A stretch of 18,778 nt of DNA from Acanthaster planci (Eukaryota; Echinodermata; Asteroidea; Valvatida; Acanthasteridae), in NCBI RefSeq assembly GCF_001949145.1, contig NW_019091662.1, positions 137,177 through 155,954 of the forward strand, in the 5' to 3' direction. Under the pieces are notes generated by a model. It was not told where the DNA came from. It did not search any database and worked only from the letters and a program-made list of their open reading frames with translations. Below are positions 1 to 8,700 of this stretch, one piece after another; positions within the stretch are counted from its first letter, which is position 1, and the number at the start of each line of letters is the position of its first letter. The position numbers and the translations under genes were made by a program.

Positions 1-261
1 CTTTAGGGTAAGCCAACCCCCAGAACTGTGGGGTCTGCTCTGCTCCCACAAACCCCGCAGAAAATGAGCCTTTTTCACCATAGGCTCCAGGGCCTGCATG
101 ACCATGACCAGACTACCGCTGTGATCAATGCACAAGACACGGAAATCGGCTGCTGCCGCTTTCCGTACATGTGTGTAATTCTTAGCCGCACTGGTTGAAT
201 TGACAGTTGGCTGCAGTGCGCTGGGGCGTGGGTCACACTGACCAATCACAGGGCTCCTCAT
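1..261 (-). CDS. open frame running off the left edge, unrecognised
   Basis: On the minus strand the frame from ATG at 261 stays open for 87 codons to the window edge. It starts MRSPVIGQCDP; the distal part includes ADFRVLCIDHSGSLVMVM and then KAHFLRGLWEQS. The distal part looks more protein-like than the start, and I recognise no family. The ATG sits directly at a CATAAATA motif inside the inverted-repeat arm, so true translation, if any, would start later, for example at the Met codons near 99-105. It may be an exon of a leftward gene or a chance open frame. Confidence 0.2.
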   Translation of the reverse strand, partial: MRSPVIGQCDPRPSALQPTVNSTSAAKNYTHVRKAAAADFRVLCIDHSGSLVMVMQALEPMVKKAHFLRGLWEQSRPHSSGGWLTLK

Positions 262-657
262 TATTTATGCCTGAATGGTAGGAACGACAAGCAACAGTTG
301 TTCGGTGCCAGTGCATGTGAGCGCCCTGTTGCACTGTGAATACTTTTCTGTTGAGGCCGCATGTGGATGCAAACAAAGATCGCTGCATGTCCGCATCCAC
401 ATGCAGCCTCTACAGAAAGTGTTCAATGTGCGACAGCTCACTTATTTGCACTGGTACCCAATGGCTGTTGCTTGTCGTTCCTGCAATTCGGGCATAAATA
501 ATGAGCCATGTGATTGGTCAGTGTGACCCCCAGCGTGCTGCAGCCAACTGCCATTTCAACCGTTCAGTCCAGTCGCGGCTAAGAATTACACACACTCTTA
601 TGGAAAGCGGCTGGATGCAGCTTATTTCCATGTCCTGTGTAGCGGTTGCAGCCGTAG
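113..657. repeat. large imperfect inverted repeat (fold-back, arms about 250-270 bp)
   Basis: Position x pairs with roughly 763 minus x. Examples: ATGTGGATGC (361-370) with GCATCCACAT (393-402); ATTTATGC (263-270) with GCATAAAT (492-499); TGACCAATCACA (239-250) with TGTGATTGGTCA (509-520); the 19-mer at 171-189 with its complement at 575-593; CTACCG (113) with CCGTAG (652-657). The loop is only about 22 bp. The arms have diverged with small indels. It resembles a fold-back MITE or an inverted duplication; I could not define target-site duplications. Confidence 0.85.
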
Positions 658-1237
658 TACACATGTGAACCGCATGACTCTCAGACGTTGATCGGGAAAT
701 ATTTGCACCTTTTTTTTTTTTTTAATGCATGGTTTTGGCCCATTTTTTTAAAGTGTTGAGGGTCAAAATGAATATGTTTTTACGCGAAGTTATTTTCTTA
801 TTATCCCTTTTTCTTTGCGTAAAATATGCCAATGCACACCCTAACGGAAGCCCTGTACTGATTGAGCAATTGCAATGGCAGTGCCTCAATGACAAAATGC
901 AAATTGAAACCTGATACAGATTGGCAATGAAAATTGTGCAGTGCCATAACTACAGTATAGAAATTGGAAGTTGCGTTACAGTTACCACAGCTATGGGGCA
1001 GTGGGGACATCTGGGATTCTTGCATTAGTTGCAAAGTGGCAGATACCACACTGGCGACATACGCATGCTCCAGCCAGTCCAAGGATCGTGTTACACAGTC
1101 TTTTCTTTGATCAGTACGTATGCGCGTGCTCGTTGCAGATTGGTTTCATTGGCGTGGTGTGGTTTGTGAAACTCCCAGATGTCCACGCTGCCCCGCGGCC
1201 ACTTTGTTAATGAAATATCAGAACATGTATTTATAAG

Positions 1238-1255
1238 CCTACATGTACATGTAGG
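1238..1255. repeat. 18-bp perfect palindrome
   Basis: CCTACATGTACATGTAGG is its own reverse complement. Related TACATGTA-cored words recur at about 10070-10080, 17220-17232 and 17425-17435, so this is a genome-wide short-word habit rather than a specific site. Confidence 0.8.
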
Positions 1256-1903
1256 AAGTAGGCCTAGGCCCAATATAAAAACACGTTAGGCCTACAACAA
1301 ACATGGAGACCTGTCATTGCTTGGCACAACTTGAGTAATTGCAGAATACCCTGTCGCTGGAACTGTACCCCTTGCAGTCCCTGGCCACAAGGTGGAATTG
1401 AGTATGCTTGTACATGTATTTCATAGGGGGTTACATGGGTTGCACTGCATGACTTTGGACATGGCACGTCAGAGTTTTGGATACTTTTGAGAATGAAGCA
1501 TTGCACAACAAATGCAAGTTATTGAGGAAAAGTATTCCAAGTCCAAATGAACTGTATCCAGCTTAATGGATATGAAGTCAGAGCATATTGAGAATGGCAT
1601 AGTTACTTTGGGTAGGCAGTCAACCATGACTCCGTAGCCAGCTATGAGATGGGATACTCTGGTGATGGGGTATTCTACATTTGTGCCTTAATTTCTTTGG
1701 CTATTTTGTGCAAGTTTTGCTTGCGTAAGGAGCCCAGACAGCTCTAATGCTTACATTGGGAATTTTCATTCGGGTATGTCCAAGGACATTCTTTCCAAGA
1801 TGTCACTTAGCGTGTCTGCTTACAACTAAGTCTCTTTTTTGTGCCAGTTATTCCATTGCCCAATTCAAAGATTCACTCTGTCCAGAGAAAATTTTCATAG
1901 GCA

Positions 1904-1909
1904 TTTATT
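1904..1909 (-). terminator. AATAAA downstream of the 117-residue antisense ORF
   Basis: TTTATT on the plus strand reads AATAAA on the minus strand, about 80 bp after the ORF stop. The spacing suits a short 3' UTR but the hexamer is frequent by chance in AT-rich DNA. Confidence 0.25.
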
Positions 1910-1988
1910 TCTGTTCCCTGAACATCTTCCTTAACAGTTGAGAGGCAGTTTACGTCCAACAGCCTGTACTTATCCGGTCTGCCGCTCC

Positions 1989-2342
1989 TTATTTGGCAAG
2001 ATTCCAGGCCGCCTTGGCATTCCGCTCAAGAACATCGTGGACACAACCTCGCTTCTTGAGGAAGGGTAATGTAACAAACTGAGGAAGGGTGCAATTGTGA
2101 TGGAACACTGTCCAGCCATTTTCCTTTGATACAAGTCCCAAAAATAGCTGATGACACTCCCCAGTTGACAGCTCATCCGACCTTGATAAATGGCAGACTG
2201 AAATGATGTCTGGTTTCATGGTCTGCATTTTCCGTGCAAGGTCATTGCTGTCTCTGAGCCTTAGTTGGCCATTAATGTGCTTGATTATCTCTTTCCTGCA
2301 ATCTGATTGGTCAGGCTTATAAGTAACCACAGACAATGCCAT
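1989..2342 (-). CDS. unrecognised 117-residue antisense ORF with downstream AATAAA
   Basis: A minus-strand ATG at 2342 opens 117 codons to TAA; the frame extends only two more codons upstream before TAG. It begins MALSVVTYKPDQSDCRKEII and includes NGWTVFHHNCTLPQFVTLPF. I recognise no family. In favour of a gene: balanced residue composition, a near-complete lack of low complexity, and a minus-strand AATAAA about 80 bp past the stop (1904-1909). Against: the ATG context is weak and I see no promoter. It could be a small intronless gene, a decayed transposable-element ORF, an exon of a larger antisense gene, or chance. It lies upstream of the first recognisable DCAF15 exon. Confidence 0.3.
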   Translation of the reverse strand: MALSVVTYKPDQSDCRKEIIKHINGQLRLRDSNDLARKMQTMKPDIISVCHLSRSDELSTGECHQLFLGLVSKENGWTVFHHNCTLPQFVTLPFLKKRGCVHDVLERNAKAAWNLAK

Positions 2343-2593
2343 GTACAACTATGCCAACATATAGCAACATTTGGCAACACAACCTCACACAATATCGTCA
2401 TGACCCCATAATCTCTCCCTCCCCCCCCAAAAAAAAGATTGTGCTACCCAATCTCTTTTTCCAACCATCTGTCCTTGCAACTAGTAAATAGAAGCAGCAA
2501 AAATTTTTTAAAAATCAATGCATGAGTTATGTTTCTGACAAATGTCTGTGATGATATTTTCTCTCTCATATTTTTCCTTTTCCTCCTTTTCAG

Positions 2594-2738
2594 CCATGTG
2601 TTTTTAGGCTTCAGCAAAGACGGCCAGTTTGTGCTTTCCTACACGCTCAACGTGGATGCCGATGATGAGTCCTCATTCCCAGTCTATGTCTACCAGCTAT
2701 ACTGGTGGAAGTTTAGAGACAACCAACCAATGTACAAG
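2594..2738 (+). CDS. DCAF15: DCAF15 exon, start of N-terminal domain
   Basis: Acceptor tccttttcag precedes it and donor AAG|GTGAGG follows. It enters with one base completing a codon (probably Gly, as in human GHVFLGF) and leaves in phase 0. The 48 codons begin HVFLGFSKDGQFVLSYT and include VYVYQLYWWKF, matching the human HVFLGF...LSYT...YHLYWW block of the N-terminal beta domain. This is the first exon of the gene I can recognise in the window. Confidence 0.92.
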
Positions 2739-5700
2739 GTGAGGGGGGACGTTGGGAGAGCCGGGGTTGAAGATGGAGGGAAATTGTGCTAGGAGGGGGA
2801 AGGGAAAGTCCCAGTAAACCTTGGCTGGATACTTTTGGCCTTCTGTTTTTCCTCCAACTTTCTGCAGGTGTCTGAGGTTCGTCTGTTCAATGAGGAGGAG
2901 ATCCAACAGGATCTGTACATTGCTGTTTGCAGCTGGCCTACGGATAGCTCCAAGGTCCTGGTCTATGGCTGGTTAGTATCATTCAGTCTGTCCATTTGTC
3001 CATATACATGCAGCATTCAAGACAAAGACAATTTACACACAGAAGCCCTGTGTAAGTTAATAACAGAAAGATTTGCTAGCTGTTATTTATGAAATTCCTC
3101 AAAGTCTAGTTATTTTGTACAATGTCTAGCACAATACTAATGCCATTCCTCCAGGTACATGCCAAGATTCATTGTCATGCTAATCGATGTAGAAACTTAA
3201 ATGATCTTTCTTCACGGCAGCTGTACGTCTTCCAAGCCACGCACTGAGGAGAAGCTGATGTGCTATGTGACCATCACAGCTGTGCCTTCCCTGACACCTT
3301 GTCCAAAGTGCCTTCACCTCAAGTACAGTACTGATAGCGACTACACCATCCACACAGGTGAATCCCATGGTCAGGATGGACTGTGCGTGCCCAGGAGAGC
3401 CCAACAGTATTGTTATTTAAGATCCCTCTATCAGCATTGTCGTGGGCACGTTTATGATGTGTTCTACTCATGCGCAACAGCATATATTTGTGCACATTCC
3501 ATTGAAATTAGTCACACATGTGCCATTTGTACATGTTAACCAGTGCACACACATGATGGCCCCCCTTGCTTAACCCTTATGAGTAAGCCAATCTATGCAG
3601 TCCACAGTGCCTGCCATATTGGGCTTATCAAAGACATCTACATGGAGAACCCCTGTTCTAAATGGACACATACAGTATCATTCCCACTCTCAATATGTTC
3701 TGTCCTGGTCGGCATACATCAAATGTTTTAAGTTACCTTCACCAGAATGTCTAATAGAGCCTGAAAGTTGAACCCTGATGGCGCGTTTCCGGAACCCTTG
3801 GATAGGAAAAAATATGTGCAAAGGTTTTAGAACTTGTACTATTTTTTTGTTCAGTGACTTCTCTAAAAATCCAACTCAGAAAAGGGGCTTTGGAAAATAT
3901 TTGCTAGTATTCAATTTATAGAAATTGAAAAATTACCTGACCTAAAAGAGAAATATCCTTCCAAAAATTTACAGAGAACTGTTCAGTGCGGCAGTCTCAT
4001 ACGCAGATGAACATTTACGGTTTGACATTTTATGGCCTTAGGTACATTTTCCCCAGACATGAAAGGTCGAATAATGAAATTAATTTTTTAACCGGGTGAC
4101 TCAGGTGACTTTTCTAAATATTACTGGAAGACAAAGGTAAAATTCCAACATGAGTTTTTTCATGGGGTGGTTTCAGTTAGGAATTATTCTTCCAAAAATT
4201 ATTGAAGGTGATATGATGACCCAATGTAAAATCCCCATAGGCTGACCACACAAGGGTTCTGGAAGCTCGCTGCATGACCTTTTACTTTCAGGGTCTATTG
4301 AATTGGACAAGAGACCTCAATCTTTTATCTCTTCAAACTCAATTTGCAGATCCAGGGGTACCTGCAGAACTCCTGGATGAGTTATCGGCCACCTCAGGGG
4401 CTGCTGCTCCGCCCTGCTGCCTACAGCACAGTTTTGCCGTCCACACCAAGTACGAGCTGTCGCCCCCCTTTCCTTCCTTCTCCCCTAAGCACAGCCTGGC
4501 CAAGGACGGCGTTGTGGTCCTAAACACAGGGGACTCCATTGTAGCCTTGGCAGTGAATGTCGGGGACCAGGACCTGCCCTCAGGGAGCCTGTACTCCCCT
4601 CTCCTCACCCCTTCCCGGGGGTCCAGCACCCATCGGTCTAGCTCCTATGGGGTCAGCACACCTCGCCCTGGTGCTGGGGTAGAGCCAGACGAGGACCTGG
4701 AGGACAGTGCAGCATACCCCCAGCAGATCGAGAGACACAGCCGGGCCCTGGCTGCCATGGAGCTAGACAGCTACCAGCTCTGCGACGAGTGGGACTATCC
4801 TGAAAGCTCCCCAGCCATGTTCCTGCAGGACTCGGACTTGGACGACGAGGCTGACAGGGACACAGAAGAGGACAAGCTCATGCCCAGGGAACAGACACTG
4901 ACGTTCGGCACGGCTGGCGGTGCTGAGAATTGGAGCAATGTCAACAGCGGTTACCTGAGCAGTTCGCTAGGCCATCAGTCACAAAACCACCAGCATCTTG
5001 CAGAACCGGGCCTGCCCTGGTGCACCTCGGAAGATACCGGAGTGTCTTCCTCGGACCCTACATCCTCAGCTGCTTTGCCTGAAATACAAGTCACCGCTCA
5101 CTCTCCCGAGGCTGCTGACCTGAAAATCTCAGGTGTCACCGGAGACAGCTCTGAAAGTAGTGTCATTAATACTGACAGTTCGGAGGAACGTAACTCCAGA
5201 AGACATTCGAGAGGCAAAAGCCATTGCAGAGATGCCGGCCCGTGCAATCAGGCAGAAATTCTGCCCCAGGTGGCAAGCCAAGAACAGGTGCACACCGGAG
5301 GAAACGTGGCACCGAAAACAAACCCCATCAGCGGAGACAAGGGCACCCCCACGAACCATTGCCTGGTGGGGCCCTACATGAGCTGGAGTAGTCCACTACG
5401 GAGCGGGGGCTACACCGTGTCGGACCGAGGGAGCACTTGCGGGGAGGATGGGGAACTGGGCAGCGAGATTGAGCAGCATTGCCCTTACCACCACCGAATC
5501 ACGGAAGGCAGCATGCAGGGCAGCCAGCACACCATGCAGGAGTGCACTTGCAGGCTGCAAGGTTTCACTTATTCGGTTCGACGATACGTGGAAAGAGCCC
5601 CCTACCATGACTACCTGCAGGCCTTGGAGCAAGACAGTGAGTACCCTCATGTATCATAAAATTAGCAAAGAATGCAGTACGTGAGTGGAATTCGTTGATG

Positions 5701-8700
5701 AAGAACCCTAGACATTCTTACATTTTTTATAAATAGAATCGAGAAGGGCAATGACAAAAGGTGTTATCTTATGGGACTATGTTCCAATCTGTGCTATTGG
5801 CACTTTAAAGACTGTTGTGATTTTAACAATTCTTGTTATCTTAACCCTCAGACATTTGGAGGTTTGTTTTCCAACTTGTACGCATTCTACTTGCAGCTGT
5901 GTGTAAATTTCATGTACAAATAGCATCAGTGTATAATGACTTTTGTCTTTCCAGCCTTCGACTACCACAGTATGGTCCCACTGGTTGTGTGTGGTACCAA
6001 GAAGTCCCCGATGGTGATAACCAACAGGTGTCTAATCAACGAGGTAACCTGTCTTTTCTAATATCTCCTGTTCTACCTTGTCTGATATGCAGCTGCAGAT
6101 TTTCAGTGCCAAAACCAAAGTTGCAGTGATAAATTTTCAAGAAAATCTAAGAGAAAAGAGAAAGTGTTTGACAGGAAATGGCCCAAATCAATCCAACACA
6201 ATTTGATTTACCATCTGTAACAGGCTCAGTTCCCGCCTAATGCCATGTGTCAACTTGTTACAAGGAAGAAGTTGATGTAAAGCAGGTGTGATGTGTAATA
6301 ATATGTTTTTCTCACCTACAAGGAGTAAGAGTTTGTACTGGCACAGCTGATGCTTTTCTTACAGGGCTACCATGTAGAAGTGAAGCAGCTGACAATGGAT
6401 GCCGAACACTACCTCTGTGTCACCATACGCACCTATGCCCCCTGGGCCAAGCGTTACATCTCCTTCACAGACTATGATATGCAAATATTGGATGTAAGTC
6501 AGGGCTTCATTGGAATAAAGTTCTTATTGTCCCAAATTGCCCTTTGTAGACTGCTGAAAACACTATATTGTGAGTGTACCCGAAATTGAGAAATATCAAT
6601 TGTTGGCGTATACCCAGTGTTTGAGTTTTGGCCTATTTGCATTGATCTTGATGTCAGAAGTATCTCTCTAATGTGGAATATGTTTTTAAAAAGGATGAAC
6701 TCCAAATACAACGACGTGTTCTTTATTAGCAACACGGCAGTTTTGGTGATTCATAGTTAGTTGTATGTTTGATTATGACTACACAGCAAACAGCACATCT
6801 ATAGATGTAAACGAGAAATGTAAAGCAGTGGTCATACAAGCTGGACTTTTGTAATGATGTATTGGACTTGCGATGTTTTGATTGAGTTGGTGTAAAAGAG
6901 TTTTGTTTTGCAAACTGGGGAAGTTGATGCTTGCATTATTAAATGGCCAATTATTTATTTGTATTCATGATTTCTGTTTGGTTGACAGGTGTGTGGAGAT
7001 TCGTGCAGTGTGGTTGTCATGGTGATTGCCCTCATCCGGGCGTGGCCAGAACCAACAGTGCCCCGGGATGTCTTTGAGTTTGATGACGACCCGACAAAGT
7101 CAGTCACAACTTCTAATCAACAGCATTTCAGCATTTCAGTTATTCCTAATCCGTCAGGAATGTGTACATGTTTACTCTTCCTGAAATCTACTAATGTGTG
7201 TGACAAACCAGTTATATACTCCTGTAAAAGATGGTATTTAAGCCTCATTTTAAAAAAAAGTTGCTGTGCCAAGTTTGTTAAATGCAATGCCAAAATTAAT
7301 CCTGGCGAATGTTTGCAATCTTTGTGTGGTTTTTCTCAACAGTCATCATTTTTGTAATTTCACAGTGAGACGCCCAAACTTTACGAGACAAGATTCAAGT
7401 TCTCCTGGAATCTGAAAACGGGTGAGAAATTTTTATGCAATCTGAGAAAACCCCCTCACACTGTCATTTTGAAAATTTGTGCACAAGATCCCTTACTCTA
7501 CATGGTTCATTTCAATGGCACAGAATCTTGCTGGATTGAGCTTTTTTGGAGTCAAAACACTGATATAATACACTCCTTTCAAAACAAGAGTTAATCTTTT
7601 TACAGTTTTTACAACTTTTTAACTGACCTGTGAACAGGTTTCGCTCAGATGTAAGCACCTTGCTCCTTGGAGCAAAACAGAAAGTAAAATTTCTTGGCAC
7701 AGGGACAATTTTGAAGGCATTGTCTCTACCAAAGTATTGTCCTGAAAATCCATAACATCGTAAGGCTCTGACCCCTTCTCCTTTGTACTTAGGACCCTTT
7801 CTAAATTAAAAAAAATGACCCAGTCTTATTTGGATAGTGACCACTCATTTGTTCCAGGTCAGTACCAGACTATTGAGGTGGGGGAGTTGAAAGAATTCAA
7901 CCAAGCTGCTCTATGGTAAGGATGCTGTAAAGACTTCAATGCAGATGTTGAGGACGGCAGTGTAAATGCATAGGTCTTGAATTTGTTTCAAGCTAATTGC
8001 ACTCGTGCCTTTTCTGGCATGTTTCACTTTTCACTTTGTTTTTTTGCTGTGCAGCAAAATGTGGAATCCAGGTCGTGTGCTATGCCAACGGATGCAGCGT
8101 GAGTGGGCGGTTCCTCAGGCCCACGCTAGGGGGGTGCATGTTCTTACCAATGAGGCAGTATTTAAAAGTGAGTATTTTTAAGTTCAAACCATGATTTGTG
8201 GTGTCCCTGCATGTAGCTGGAATTTTTTGTCGGTCCATAATGGAATATTGAAAACAAACAACTTGTTACAGCCAGCGGCAAAATTTATTTACTTTATATG
8301 TACATGAGACTTGTATCATGTTACAATAGGATGAAAATCCAGTGTCCCCTAACAAGATTTTTTGCTATAATAAGTTTTTGAACAATTGAAAGATAATCTT
8401 CAATACTGTATACGGAGGAAGTCATTACACAAACCCCAGCTTCGTCTCTGGGTTCAGCTACAGGTTTTATAGTAGCCAACTCCAGAGTCTTGGCCAGTGT
8501 GTGAGAAATACATGTAGCTATAAGGAGAAGAAGCCGAGAGATGTAATGTTTTTTTAACCACACAGACAAATCTCTGAGGAAGCTGTTGGACCCTGTACAC
8601 TACGTAGCCATCGTGCTGACATGATCCATTATGGGACCCACAGACCCAACCTCTGTACCTGCTATGCACAGTCCATGGTGCTGACATGATCCCATGGAGG

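Larger units (their letters stand above)
658..1988. other. non-coding stretch, 5' of the first recognised DCAF15 exon
   Basis: Contains a T13 tract (711-723), a short ATG frame at 729-914 that I judge fortuitous, and the palindrome at 1238-1255. No splice-bounded segment resembling the DCAF15 N-terminus (before GHVFLGF) was found here, so the first exon or exons probably lie left of the window. Confidence 0.5.

Noticed and set aside
275-526. 83-residue plus-strand ORF across the palindrome centre
   Set aside because: It crosses the loop and both arms of the inverted repeat and has no protein-like pattern.
4274-4349. In-frame ATG at 4274 as the start of a 461-residue single-exon gene
   Set aside because: The homology begins only after the acceptor at 4349/4350, upstream exons join in phase, and the residues from 4274 to 4349 have no DCAF15 counterpart; they are intron read-through.
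6028-6043. Earlier donor AACAG|GTGTCT in the DCAF15 exon
   Set aside because: Joining it to 6365 puts TAG in frame within five codons, while GAG|GTAACC keeps the conserved C-terminal domain frame.
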